A DNA stretch of 64,000 nucleotides from Nocardioides luti (GTDB lineage Bacteria > Actinomycetota > Actinomycetes > Propionibacteriales > Nocardioidaceae): the NCBI RefSeq assembly GCF_014212315.1, contig NZ_JACKXE010000001.1, forward strand, positions 3,224,001 through 3,288,000, written 5' to 3'. Shown here in pieces: positions 1 through 8,591 of this stretch (its first letter is position 1; every line of letters starts with the position of its first letter). Under the pieces are notes generated by a model. That model ran no database searches and was not told where the DNA came from. It worked only from the letters and a program-made list of their open reading frames with translations. Both the position numbers and the translations under genes were made by a program.

Positions 1-1
1 G

Positions 2-307
2 GACCTGGTCGGCGGGCACGTCGAGGCCGGGGAGAGCGCCCGCGAGGCGGTCGTCCGCGAGTGCCGCGAGGAGCTCGGGGTGGACGTGCACGACCCCGTC
101 CCGCTCGCGGTGCGGATGGACGACCCCGCCCTCGCGCTGCAGGCCTTCGTCGTCAGGCGCTGGGACGGGGAGCCGGTCAACGCGGCGCCCGACGAGCACG
201 ACGACCTGGGCTGGTTCGGCCCGGACGACCTCGACGACCTGGTGCTGGCCCACGCCGGGCTCCGGCCGGGCCTCCTGCGCGCCCTGCGAGCCCCCGTGAA
301 GAATTAG
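2..307 (+). CDS. Nudix hydrolase, C-terminal part (5' end outside window)
   Basis: The gene enters from before the window and is read from base 2. The visible residues begin with a complete Nudix box (GX5EX7REUXEEXGU): G-HVEAG-E-SAREAVV-RE-C-R-EE-L-GV. The glutamates bind the metal that hydrolyses a nucleoside diphosphate linked to another group X. The downstream part is a short acidic beta/alpha region ending in a leucine/arginine-rich helix, as in small MutT-like proteins. The substrate cannot be inferred from the box alone. The next gene starts 72 nt downstream on the same strand. Confidence 0.85.
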   Translation, partial: DLVGGHVEAGESAREAVVRECREELGVDVHDPVPLAVRMDDPALALQAFVVRRWDGEPVNAAPDEHDDLGWFGPDDLDDLVLAHAGLRPGLLRALRAPVKN

Positions 308-379
308 TCAGCGCGACCTGTCGTACCCGCCCCACCCCGTTCGTGGAGAGGACGACAGCACCCCACGAGAGGAACCCCG

Positions 380-934
380 ATGCGCACCCTGATCAGCACC
401 CACTTCGTCTCCCTCGACGGCGTCGCCGAGGCGCCCGGCGGCGAGCCCGGCTACCGGCACTCCGGCTGGACCTTCGACATCGAGCAGGACCCGGCGCTCT
501 ACGAGGCCAAGGGCGGCGAGCAGGAGGAGGCCACCGCGATGCTGATGGGCGGCCGGACCTACGACGCGTTCTCGGCCGTGTGGCCGACGATGGACTACTT
601 CGCGAAGTTCAACGCGATGCCGAAGTACGTCGTCTCCAGCACCGTCACCGACCCGACCTGGCACGACACCACCGTGCTCGCCTCGCTCGACGACGTCGCG
701 GCGCTGAAGCAGAGCGAGGGCGGCCCGATCCTCGTCCAGGGCAGCCTGGCCCTGACCCAGTCGCTGCTCAAGGCGGGGCTCCTCGACGAGCTGCGGCTGA
801 CGGTCTTCCCGGTGGTGCTCGGCAGCGGTCGGCGGCTCTTCCCCGACGACGCCGAGGACAAGGTGAAGCTGTCGCTGGTCTCCAGCAGGACCTTCAGCAA
901 CGGCGTGCAGCACCAGGTTCTGCGTACCGCCTGA
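380..934 (+). CDS. Dihydrofolate reductase/RibD C-terminal family protein
   Basis: This 184-residue protein looks like a stand-alone RibD_C/DHFR-like fold, a family of NAD(P)H-dependent reductases with often unknown substrates. Family features are the N-terminal strand MRTLISTHFVSLDGVAEAPG, the central LMGGRTYDAF (nucleotide-binding region), ILVQGSLAL around residues 115-123, and the late block LRLTVFPVVLGSGRRLF. The start is the ATG at 380, preceded by GAGAGG. The length is usual for actinobacterial members. Nothing nearby (no riboflavin or folate genes) points to a pathway, so the assignment stays at family level. Confidence 0.85.
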   Translation: MRTLISTHFVSLDGVAEAPGGEPGYRHSGWTFDIEQDPALYEAKGGEQEEATAMLMGGRTYDAFSAVWPTMDYFAKFNAMPKYVVSSTVTDPTWHDTTVLASLDDVAALKQSEGGPILVQGSLALTQSLLKAGLLDELRLTVFPVVLGSGRRLFPDDAEDKVKLSLVSSRTFSNGVQHQVLRTA

Positions 935-965
935 GCGGCGGCACGCAGGACCGGACGGTGCAGGG

Positions 966-2384
966 TCAGCCGGCGTCGTACGCCGAGAGCAGCGGGAGAC
1001 CGCTGCTCTGGCGGGCGATCGTGGCGTAGGCGTCGCGGCCCCGGTGCTGCGGGTCGCTGACGCAGGCGTTGATGCAGCCGTCGGCGAAGCCGACCAGCAC
1101 GCGGCCGTGCGAGTCGGTCGTGACGTCGATGAAGTCGAGCAGGTTGCGGTCGTCGCCGCACGTCGTGCCGCCGGTGCAGATCGAGCCGACCTGGACGGGG
1201 TCGCCCGGCGTCGCGTCCGAGGTCACCCAGGTCTTGCCGCCGTCGTAGGTGGTGTCGACGTACAGGTGCCACTCGCCGTGGAAGTTCGCGTTGTCCTGGT
1301 AGTCGCCGCCGGTCGGCGTGCCGAGGTAGGCGAACGAGGCGCGGTCGTCGTCGCCGGCGACCATCGTCGGGAAGACGGCGTTCTTGATGCCGAAGCCCTT
1401 GCCGACCGTCTGGCGGTCGGTCCAGGTGCGGCCCCGGTCGTGGCTGACCGCGACGCCGGGGGTGCCGCTGCCGTCGACGTACCCGAAGTAGACGGTGCCG
1501 CCCGAGCCGACGCCCACGCTCGGGTCGGAGTCGCCGGGCGTCGTGCCCGGGACGGTGTTGACGGTCCAGGTCGTGCCGTTGTCGGTGGAGCTGACCACGG
1601 CCTGCTCGTTGCCGCAGCCCTTGTTGGGCAGGTAGGCCGTGCCGTCGGGGGCGACCTTCACGTGGCCGTGCAGGCCGCCGCAGTCGAGGAGGCTGTACGT
1701 CGGGACGCCGGCGCCGAAGGTCGTCCCGCCGTCGCGGGAGACCGCGCAGAAGGCGGCCGCGATGTCCTGCGAGCAGTAGTAGACCGCGTCGTCGTAGCCG
1801 AGCGGCAGGCCGCCGACCCCGCCCGCGGAGTAGGGGCCGCCGCCGATGGTCTGGTGGTCGACGCCGCTGGGGATGCCGCCACCGGTGCTCGGGTGCCACG
1901 TCGCGCCGTCGTCGTCGGTCCAGCAGGTCAGCGAGTCCACGCCGGAGAGCTGCGACTCGAAGGTGCGCCCGGTCGCGTGGTCGGTGAAGAGGATCGGGTC
2001 GAGGCTGATGGTCGAGCCCTGCGGGCACCCGTTGGTGGCGTTCGCGGAGACGTCCGACCAGTGCGGCGTCGCCGGGCTGGTGGTGTCGTCCCAGGTGACG
2101 GAGTAGGTCGACAGGCTCGACTGGTACATCGTCGTCCCGGTCCGCCAGTCGTCGCCGATGGACGGCTCGCCGGCGTTGTCGGCATCGTTGAACGTCGACG
2201 GGGCGGCGTACGACGTGAAGCCGGGCGCCGGGGCGGTGACCGCGGCCGCGGTGACGGCGTGGTGGCCGCCGCGGGCGGTGGTCACGGACGCCTGCGCGGT
2301 GCCGGCGCCGGTGGCGCCGGCGACGAGGACCGCGGTCGCGGCGAGCGCGAGGAGCCGCGGGGAGGAGAACGGGAGCCGAGTCAT
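966..2384 (-). CDS. Secreted Asp-box (BNR/sialidase-like) beta-propeller protein
   Basis: The protein is about 472 residues with a Sec signal peptide (MTRLPF..., then an Ala/Val/Leu-rich stretch ending near AQA). At least five Asp-box motifs (S/T-x-D-x-G-x-T-W/F) are visible: TDDDGATW, SRDGGTTF, STDNGTTW, SHDRGRTW and TYDGGKTW. These give a BNR propeller as in sialidases and related secreted glycosidases. Many family members are not sialidases and I see no clear arginine triad, so an enzymatic role is unproven. The start at 2384 was chosen over an upstream in-frame start at 2432 because GGAAGGA precedes it at good spacing and the signal peptide starts there. It is convergent with the RibD-like gene. 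Confidence 0.8.
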   Translation of the reverse strand: MTRLPFSSPRLLALAATAVLVAGATGAGTAQASVTTARGGHHAVTAAAVTAPAPGFTSYAAPSTFNDADNAGEPSIGDDWRTGTTMYQSSLSTYSVTWDDTTSPATPHWSDVSANATNGCPQGSTISLDPILFTDHATGRTFESQLSGVDSLTCWTDDDGATWHPSTGGGIPSGVDHQTIGGGPYSAGGVGGLPLGYDDAVYYCSQDIAAAFCAVSRDGGTTFGAGVPTYSLLDCGGLHGHVKVAPDGTAYLPNKGCGNEQAVVSSTDNGTTWTVNTVPGTTPGDSDPSVGVGSGGTVYFGYVDGSGTPGVAVSHDRGRTWTDRQTVGKGFGIKNAVFPTMVAGDDDRASFAYLGTPTGGDYQDNANFHGEWHLYVDTTYDGGKTWVTSDATPGDPVQVGSICTGGTTCGDDRNLLDFIDVTTDSHGRVLVGFADGCINACVSDPQHRGRDAYATIARQSSGLPLLSAYDAG

Positions 2385-2507
2385 CGTGGGTCCTTCCGGG
2401 ACGGAGCGGGTCGCCGTGACCCGGAGGGTCAACGACGCGACCGGCGTCGGGTCACGCGCGCCCGGCGCCGTGCGCCGGTGACCAACCGGTGACCAGCCGG
2501 ACCGGCG

Positions 2508-2513
2508 TAGGTT
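2508..2513 (+). promoter_or_regulatory. -10 element (TAGGTT) for the acyl-CoA synthetase gene
   Basis: TAGGTT matches the actinobacterial TANNNT consensus and lies 8 nt before the ATG at 2522. Transcription would therefore begin at or next to the start codon, giving a leaderless mRNA. No Shine-Dalgarno sequence is present in the gap. Confidence 0.5.
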
Positions 2514-2521
2514 GTCGAGCC

Positions 2522-4147
2522 ATGGCTGACGAGAACGAGTCCTACGCCGCCGGTGAGCTCGAGCCGGCGCTCCTCGAGGAGACGATCGGGGTCAACTTCG
2601 CCCGCACGGCCGCGGCCCACCCGGACCGGGAGGCGCTGGTCGAGGTGGCGTCGGGCCGGCGCTGGACCTGGGCCGAGCTGGACCGCGACGTCGACGCGGT
2701 GGCCCGCGGCCTGATCGCGGCGCGGCTCGAGAAGGGCGACCGGGTCGGCGTGTGGGCGCCGAACTGCGCCGAGTGGACCATCGCGCAGTACGCCACCGCC
2801 AAGGCCGGGCTCGTCCTGGTCAACGTGAACCCGTCGTACCGCACCCACGAGTTCGCCTACGCCGTGAACCAGAGCGGGATGCGGCTGCTGCTGGCGGCGA
2901 CGTCGTTCAAGACCAGCAACTACCGCGAGATGGTCGAGCAGGTCGCGGGGGAGTGCCCCGCGCTGGAGCGCACGGTGTACCTCGACACCGACGACTGGGC
3001 CGCCCTCGTGGCGGAGGGGGAGTCGGTGCCCGCCGCGGCGCTCGCCGAGCGGATGGCGACGCTGGAGCCGCACGACCCGATCAACATCCAGTACACCTCC
3101 GGCACCACCGGCCGGCCCAAGGGCGCCACGCTCAGCCACCGCAACATCCTGAACAACGGCTACGTCACGACCGAGCTGATCAACTTCACCGAGCAGGACC
3201 GGCTCTGCATCCCGGTGCCGTTCTACCACTGCTTCGGGATGGTGATGGCGAACCTCGGCTGCACCTCCCACGGCGCGACGATGGTCATCCCGGCGCCCGG
3301 GTTCGACCCCGAGATCACGCTGCGCACGATCGAGGCCGAGCGGTGCACGGGCGTGTACGGCGTCCCCACGATGTTCATCGCGATGCAGAACCACCCGACC
3401 TTCGCCGAGCACGACCTCTCGTCGCTGCGCACCGGCATCATGGCGGGCTCGATCTGCCCGGTCGAGGTGATGAAGCGCTGCATCAGCGACATGCACATGG
3501 CGGAGGTCTCCATCGCCTACGGCATGACCGAGACCTCCCCGGTGAGCTGCCAGACGCGCGCCGACGACGACCTCGACCGGCGTACCGCCTCGATCGGCCG
3601 CGTGCACCCGCACGTCGAGGTCAAGGTGGTCGACCCGGTCAGCGGCGAGACCGTCCCGCGCGGCGAGCCCGGCGAGCTCTGCACCCGGGGCTACTCGGTG
3701 ATGCTCGGCTACTGGGACGACGACGAGAAGACCCGCGAGGCGATCGACGAGGACGGCTGGATGCACACCGGCGACCTCGCCGAGATGCGCCCCGACGGCT
3801 ACTGCAACATCGTCGGCCGGATCAAGGACATGGTGATCCGTGGCGGGGAGAACATCTACCCGCGCGAGATCGAGGAGTTCCTCTACCAGCACCCCGACAT
3901 CGAGGACGTCCAGGTGATCGGCGTCCCCGACGAGAAGTACGGCGAGGAGCTGTGCGCCTGGGTCCGGATGCGCTCGGGCGCCACCCCGCTCGACGCCGAC
4001 GCCGTCCGCGCGTACGCCACCGGCAAGCTCGCGCACTACAAGATCCCGCGCTACGTCATGGTCGTCGAGGAGTTCCCCATGACGGTCACCGGCAAGATCC
4101 GCAAGGTGCAGATGCGGGAGGAGACCGCCGAGCAGCTGGGGCTGTGA
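2522..4147 (+). CDS. Fatty acyl-CoA synthetase (AMP-binding, FadD-like)
   Basis: This 541-residue ANL-superfamily ligase adenylates a fatty acid and transfers the acyl group to CoA. The phosphate-binding P-loop is [11 protein letters not shown] from residue 191, the A5 region is AYGMTETSP, the hinge region contains [20 protein letters not shown], and the catalytic lysine is K525 in TVTGKIRK. All core motifs are intact and the length is normal. The ATG at 2522 is preferred over an in-frame start 33 nt upstream because a TANNNT -10 element sits 8 nt before it. It is a single-gene unit, convergent with the subtilase gene. Chain-length preference cannot be read from the sequence. Confidence 0.92.
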   Translation: MADENESYAAGELEPALLEETIGVNFARTAAAHPDREALVEVASGRRWTWAELDRDVDAVARGLIAARLEKGDRVGVWAPNCAEWTIAQYATAKAGLVLVNVNPSYRTHEFAYAVNQSGMRLLLAATSFKTSNYREMVEQVAGECPALERTVYLDTDDWAALVAEGESVPAAALAERMATLEPHDPINIQYTSGTTGRPKGATLSHRNILNNGYVTTELINFTEQDRLCIPVPFYHCFGMVMANLGCTSHGATMVIPAPGFDPEITLRTIEAERCTGVYGVPTMFIAMQNHPTFAEHDLSSLRTGIMAGSICPVEVMKRCISDMHMAEVSIAYGMTETSPVSCQTRADDDLDRRTASIGRVHPHVEVKVVDPVSGETVPRGEPGELCTRGYSVMLGYWDDDEKTREAIDEDGWMHTGDLAEMRPDGYCNIVGRIKDMVIRGGENIYPREIEEFLYQHPDIEDVQVIGVPDEKYGEELCAWVRMRSGATPLDADAVRAYATGKLAHYKIPRYVMVVEEFPMTVTGKIRKVQMREETAEQLGL

Positions 4148-4167
4148 GGCGGGGCCGCCTGCTCGTC

Positions 4168-4255
4168 GCTTCATCACGGGATGCAGGCGAACCGTCGCTT
4201 CCCACGGTGAACTCGCCGTGGGAAGTGCGACCTCACCTGCATCCCGTGATGAAGC
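4168..4255. repeat. Nested inverted repeat between convergent genes
   Basis: The outer arms 4168-4187 and 4236-4255 are perfectly complementary over 20 bp. Inside them, 4198-4207 and 4216-4225 form a second perfect 10-bp stem. The nonanucleotide CGTCGCTTC occurs twice (4164-4172 and 4193-4201), so the two arms start alike. The structure lies between the stops of two convergent genes and could act as a bidirectional terminator, but it has no T tract and is larger than a usual terminator. A dispersed palindromic element is an equally good reading. Confidence 0.7.
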
Positions 4256-4297
4256 AGATGCCAGAGAGGTCGGTCGACTCCGCGGATGCGTCCGCGC

Positions 4298-6523
4298 TCA
4301 GCGGCTGATCAGCACCGGGATGCTCACGAGCGTGCCGTTGGCGCCGAGCCAGCGGACGGTGCCGTCGTCGAGCGGCAGGGGGCCGGCGGGCCGGGTCACG
4401 CGGATCGTGAAGGTCGCGCTCTCGCCGGGGGCGAGGCGGACGGCGGCGGGGGTGACCGTGACGCGGTGGCGGGTGAAGCCGCGGGCGGAGGAGGAGAAGT
4501 ACATCGCTCGCCGGCCGACGTTCGTCACCGTGCGGCGGGTGCTCGACTCGGCACCGGCGAGCAGCACCGACGGGGTGTTCAGGGTGGTGCGGTCGCCCTC
4601 GAGCCAGCGGCGGTAGTCGAGCGGATCGACCTCGAACGCGAGGCCGGGGGTCGCGGCCGCGGAGGCGCGGACCCGGCCGGCTCCGGCGGTGAGGGCCGAG
4701 CCTCCCGCGACCGGGACGGCGCTGGTGGCGAGGGCGGAGCGGACGACGGACGCGGACCAGCGGCGGTGCTCGCCCCGCAGCACCGCGGCGAGGCCGGCGG
4801 TGTGCGCGGTCGCGGCCGACGTGCCGGAGACGAAGTCCCAGCGGGTGCTGCGCACGGCGGGGGGTACGGCGCCGAGCACCCCGACCGCAGGGGCGGCGAC
4901 GTCGGGCTTGAGCACCGGGCCCGTGGGGTCGCCCGCCGCCGTGTCGCGGGCGACACGGGTGGGGATGCGCGCGACGCCCAGCGGGTGCAGCGTGGCGCGG
5001 GCGCCGGGGTGGCCGGCGAGCCAGGAGCGCAGGGCGCGTGCGTCGGTGCGGTTCACGTGCACGGTGGGGACGCTGTGGAAGTCGGCGGCCAGGGCGCCGG
5101 CCCCGACGTTGGCCAGGACCATGCCGACGCCGTCGGCCTGCTCGACGGCGGCCGACTTGTCGACGCGGCCGATGACGCCGCGGTCGCACAGCACGATCGT
5201 GCCCGCGACGCGGGACGCGTCGAGGCTGCCGGGCTGGCAGGTGCGGGCCTGCTCGCGGGTGGCGTCCGGGGCGGCCACGGCGGAGCCGAGCACCACGCGG
5301 ACGGGGTCGGCGCCGGTGCCGCGCGTCGACGCCATCGCGCCGGGCAGCGTCGGCCCGCCGCCGGCGACGCGGACCTGCCCGCGGCGTACGGCACCGGTCG
5401 TGCCCCCGACCGTGGTGACCCACGGACCGGGGTGCGCGGCGAACGAGTGCCGCGGGTCGTTGCCCGCCGCCGCGACGACGACCACGTCGTCCTCGGCGGC
5501 GCCGAGCAGGGCGCGCTCGACGGTGTCGAAGGTGGCGGGGCCGTCGACGGAGAGGTTGAGGACGTCGACCCCGTCGGTGGTCGCCTGGTCGATCGCGGTG
5601 ACGAGGTCGGCGGTCGCGCAGCCGTCGTCGGCCGGGTCGGGCGCGGTCCAGCAGGCCTTGTAGACGGCGAGCCGGGCCTGGGGCGCGGCCCCGGCGTAGC
5701 TGCCGAGCCGCTGCTCGTTGACCCGCACCGAGACGCCCGGGTTGCCGGCGGCGATCGAGGCCATCTGGGTGCCGTGGCCGTCGTCGTCGCGGGCGGAGAG
5801 GGACGCGGTCGTGCGCACGCGGTCGGAGCCGAAGCCGTCGACGTACCACCGTGCCGCCAGCACCTTGTCGTTGCACGTGGTGTCCGGCCAGTCCTCGCCG
5901 CCCGCGCACTGGCCGGAGAAGCCGCGCGGCGCACGACCGAGCCCGGAGACGCTCGCGAACAGCGGGCTCTCGGGCGAGATGCCGGAGTCGACGACGCCGA
6001 TGACCACGCTGGCACCCCCGCGTCCGGGAGCCGTCGGCGCCTGCGGTGCGGCGGTCGCCGGGGCGCCGGTGAGGTGGCGTACGGCGTTCTCCTCGACGAG
6101 CTCGACCTGCGGCAGCGCGGCGAGGTCGGCCGCCTGCGTGCGGTCGAGCCGGACGGCGAAGCCGTTGAGCGCGGTCGTCCAGCGGTAGACCGGGACGGGG
6201 GATCCGACCTTCGCCAGGACGGCGTCCTGCTGGCGTCGCAGCGCCAGCCGCTGCACGGGTGCCGGCAGCATGCCGCGGTAGCCGGCCACACCCGGACCCG
6301 TCAGCGTGACCAGGTAGAGCGCGTCGGTGTCGACGGCGGACGCGGCCGAGGTCGCGCCGGGTCGGCCGGACGCCGCCACACCGTGGCTGGCGCTGGCGGA
6401 TCCCGCGAGCGGCACGAGGGCGGTGGTCGCCAGGGCAGCGGCGAGCGTCGCGCCGACGAGCGAGCGTCGTACGACGCTGCCCGGCGCGCGGTCCGCGGCG
6501 GCCTGCCTGGTCACGGTCCCCAC
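4298..6523 (-). CDS. Secreted subtilisin-like serine protease (S8, I9 propeptide, PA insert)
   Basis: This secreted protease has about 741 residues: signal peptide (~12-50), an I9-type propeptide (YLVTLTGPGV... to LPQVELVEEN) and an S8 catalytic domain. The triad is complete: D179 in VVDSGIS, H250 in DGHGTQMA and S569 in SGTSAATAHTAG. Between His and Ser lies a PA-like insert (CQPGSLDASRVAGTIVLCDRG spread over ~425-445, then a HSVPTVHV block). The C-terminus is a beta-rich Fn-III-like domain of plant-subtilase type. The GTG at 6523 is preferred because GAGGGA lies just upstream; ATG 6550 and GTG 6514 are alternatives. Confidence 0.88.
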   Translation of the reverse strand: MGTVTRQAAADRAPGSVVRRSLVGATLAAALATTALVPLAGSASASHGVAASGRPGATSAASAVDTDALYLVTLTGPGVAGYRGMLPAPVQRLALRRQQDAVLAKVGSPVPVYRWTTALNGFAVRLDRTQAADLAALPQVELVEENAVRHLTGAPATAAPQAPTAPGRGGASVVIGVVDSGISPESPLFASVSGLGRAPRGFSGQCAGGEDWPDTTCNDKVLAARWYVDGFGSDRVRTTASLSARDDDGHGTQMASIAAGNPGVSVRVNEQRLGSYAGAAPQARLAVYKACWTAPDPADDGCATADLVTAIDQATTDGVDVLNLSVDGPATFDTVERALLGAAEDDVVVVAAAGNDPRHSFAAHPGPWVTTVGGTTGAVRRGQVRVAGGGPTLPGAMASTRGTGADPVRVVLGSAVAAPDATREQARTCQPGSLDASRVAGTIVLCDRGVIGRVDKSAAVEQADGVGMVLANVGAGALAADFHSVPTVHVNRTDARALRSWLAGHPGARATLHPLGVARIPTRVARDTAAGDPTGPVLKPDVAAPAVGVLGAVPPAVRSTRWDFVSGTSAATAHTAGLAAVLRGEHRRWSASVVRSALATSAVPVAGGSALTAGAGRVRASAAATPGLAFEVDPLDYRRWLEGDRTTLNTPSVLLAGAESSTRRTVTNVGRRAMYFSSSARGFTRHRVTVTPAAVRLAPGESATFTIRVTRPAGPLPLDDGTVRWLGANGTLVSIPVLISR

Positions 6524-6607
6524 CTGTCCCTCTGATGTCGAAATGTCCATTCTGTCGCACGGCGCAACTGCGCGACAGCCGATGCGACCAGCTCGTGGTC
6601 CCACGCC

Positions 6608-6613
6608 TACCCT
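6608..6613 (+). promoter_or_regulatory. -10 element (TACCCT) for the HAD-LarE gene
   Basis: TACCCT fits TANNNT and ends exactly 6 nt before the ATG at 6620. This predicts a leaderless transcript and fixes the start codon. Confidence 0.5.
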
Positions 6614-6619
6614 TGGAGC

Positions 6620-8071
6620 ATGTCCGACGCCCTCCCCACCGCCCCGCTGGTGGTGGGCTTCGACCTCGACATGACGCTGATCGACACGGCGCCCGGCTTC
6701 CGCGACGTGCTCCGGGTGCTGGGGGCCGAGCTCGGGGTCGACTTCCCCGTCGAGGAGATGACGGCGAAGCTCGGTCCGCCCCTCGACCTCCTGCTCGCCG
6801 ACCACCTCCCCGAGGCCGAGATCGGCCCGGCGGGGGACCGCTTCCGGGCGCTCTACCCGGACCACGCGATCACCTCGGTCCCCGCCTTCCCGGGCGCGCA
6901 CGACGCGCTGGCCGCCGTACGCCGCCACCGCGGGCGCACGCTGCTGGTCACCGGGAAGTACCCCGCCAACGCCCGCCTCCACGTCGAGCACCTCGACCTC
7001 GACATCGACCACGTCGAGGGCTGGGTCTGGGGCGTCGGCAAGGCCGAGGCGCTGCTCCGCGAGGGGGCGTCGGTCTACGTCGGCGACCACGTCCACGACG
7101 TCGAGGGCGCGCTCGCCGCCGGCGTCACGAGCGTGTCGGTCCTGACCGGCGGGTGCACCCGCGAGGAGCTGGAGGCCGCCGGCACCCACGTCGTCCTCGA
7201 CGACCTCACCGACTTCCCCGCCTGGCTCGACGAGCACCTGCTCGACCTGCGGCTCGCGGCGCTCGAGGCCGACCTGCGCGAGCGCGGCTCGCTGCTCGTC
7301 GCCTACAGCGGCGGCGCCGACAGCGCCCTGCTGCTGGCCGCCGCCGTCCGCGCGCTTGGCCCGGACCGCGTCGCCGCCGCGACCGGCTACTCCGACTCGC
7401 TGCCCCAGGCCGAGCGCGACCCGGCCCGCTCCTTCGCGGAGTCGCTGGGCGTCCCGGTGCTGACCCCGCGGACCCACGAGATGGAGCGCGAGGGCTACCG
7501 CGCGAACGCCGGGGACCGCTGCTTCTTCTGCAAGGCCGAGCTGATCGACGTGCTGACCCCGCTCGCCGCCGAGCACGGCTACGCCCACGTCGCCACCGGC
7601 ACCAACGCCGACGACACCGTGGCCGGCTTCCGCCCCGGGATCCGGGCGGCCGCCGAGCGCGGTGCGGTCACGCCGCTCGCGGACGCCGGGCTGAGCAAGG
7701 CCCAGGTCCGGGAGGCGTCGCGCCGCTGGGGCCTGCCCACCTGGGACAAGCCCGCCGCGGCCTGCCTGTCCTCGCGGGTCGCCTACGGCATCGAGGTCAC
7801 CCCGCACCGCCTGGCCCGCGTCGAGCGCGCCGAGGCGGCGGTCCGCACGCTGCTCGCCGAGGCCGGCGTCGCCGTGCGCGACCTCCGCGTCCGCGACCTG
7901 GGGGAGCGCGGCTCCGTCGAGCTGGACGCCGCCCTGCTGGCCGGGCCGCTCGCCCCGGGCAGCGCGCTCGCGGAGCAGCTCCTGGACGTCGTTCGGCGTG
8001 CCGGTTTCGACACCGTCGAGCTGGACCCCCGCGGCTTCCGCTCGGGCTCGCTCAACGACGCCCTGCGCTGA
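6620..8071 (+). CDS. HAD-family hydrolase fused to LarE-type sulfur transferase
   Basis: One 483-residue frame holds two enzymes. Residues ~10-215 are a HAD phosphatase: D15xD17 in GFDLDMTLIDT, a lysine in LLVTGKYP and the GDHVHDVEGA acidic motif. Residues ~220-480 match LarE, the ATP-dependent sacrificial sulfur transferase that makes the thioamides of the nickel-pincer cofactor of lactate racemase. It carries the PP-loop YSGGADSALLL (S230-S235) and cysteines C301, C304 (CFFC) and C382 (AACLSSR). Three cysteines are the pattern of [4Fe-4S]-dependent LarE rather than the single-Cys sacrificial form. No larA, larB or larC lies in the window, so the cofactor role is inferred. No stop or frame change separates the halves. 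Confidence 0.85.
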   Translation: MSDALPTAPLVVGFDLDMTLIDTAPGFRDVLRVLGAELGVDFPVEEMTAKLGPPLDLLLADHLPEAEIGPAGDRFRALYPDHAITSVPAFPGAHDALAAVRRHRGRTLLVTGKYPANARLHVEHLDLDIDHVEGWVWGVGKAEALLREGASVYVGDHVHDVEGALAAGVTSVSVLTGGCTREELEAAGTHVVLDDLTDFPAWLDEHLLDLRLAALEADLRERGSLLVAYSGGADSALLLAAAVRALGPDRVAAATGYSDSLPQAERDPARSFAESLGVPVLTPRTHEMEREGYRANAGDRCFFCKAELIDVLTPLAAEHGYAHVATGTNADDTVAGFRPGIRAAAERGAVTPLADAGLSKAQVREASRRWGLPTWDKPAAACLSSRVAYGIEVTPHRLARVERAEAAVRTLLAEAGVAVRDLRVRDLGERGSVELDAALLAGPLAPGSALAEQLLDVVRRAGFDTVELDPRGFRSGSLNDALR

Positions 8072-8128
8072 GCCGCGCGCCCGCGCGGCCCGGCGGGAAC
8101 CCGGTGGTCCGGGTGTGGTGGCGCCACA

Positions 8129-8134
8129 TATGCT
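8129..8134 (+). promoter_or_regulatory. Candidate -10 element (TATGCT) upstream of the cold-shock gene
   Basis: TATGCT lies 55 nt before the GTG at 8190, leaving a leader of about 50 nt that contains the Shine-Dalgarno site. A small palindrome, GTGGCGCCAC, sits immediately upstream. No good -35 is visible. Confidence 0.35.
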
Positions 8135-8189
8135 GTGCCGTCGCTGCGGCACCGGGTCGCGACGTCGCGTTTCAGGGAGAGGTCAGACC

Positions 8190-8585
8190 GTGCCCACTGG
8201 CAAGGTGAAGTGGTACGACGCCGAGAAGGGCTTCGGCTTCCTGTCGCAGGAGGACGGCCCGGACGTGTACGTCCGCTCCGAGGCGCTCCCCGAGGGCGTC
8301 ACCACGGTCAAGGCCGGGACCCGGGTCGAGTTCGGCATCGCGCAGGGCCGCCGCGGCGACCAGGCGCTGCAGGTCCGCGTCCTCGAGGCGCCCGCGTCCG
8401 TCGCGCGCGGCCAGTCGCACGCCCGGCGCAAGAAGCCCGAGGAGATGGTCTCGATCGTCGAGGACCTGATCCGCCTGCTCGACGACGTCGGCGAGGGCTA
8501 CCGCCACGGCCGCCACCCCGACTCCCGCACGGCCAAGCCGACCGCGAAGCTGCTCCGCGCGCTCGCCGACGAGCTCGAGCTCTGA
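8190..8585 (+). CDS. Cold-shock domain protein with C-terminal extension
   Basis: The protein has 131 residues. The first ~67 form a CSP-type OB fold that binds single-stranded RNA or DNA: GKVKWYDAEKGFGFL carries RNP1 (KGFGFL), and DVYVRSEAL stands in the RNP2 position (VYVR instead of the usual VFVH). A basic linker (ARRKK) leads to a ~55-residue helical tail (EEMVSIVEDLIRLLDDVGEG...) absent from short Csp proteins. Such tailed Csp proteins occur in actinobacteria next to MFS and DUF3027 genes, as here. The GTG start is supported by AGGGAGAGG 9 nt upstream. Confidence 0.88.
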   Translation: MPTGKVKWYDAEKGFGFLSQEDGPDVYVRSEALPEGVTTVKAGTRVEFGIAQGRRGDQALQVRVLEAPASVARGQSHARRKKPEEMVSIVEDLIRLLDDVGEGYRHGRHPDSRTAKPTAKLLRALADELEL

Positions 8586-8591
8586 CGGACG

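Noticed and set aside
6620..8071. Two separate genes (HAD and LarE) joined by a sequencing error
   Set aside because: The frame is continuous, with no internal start preceded by a ribosome site at the junction (~residues 210-222) and no compositional break.
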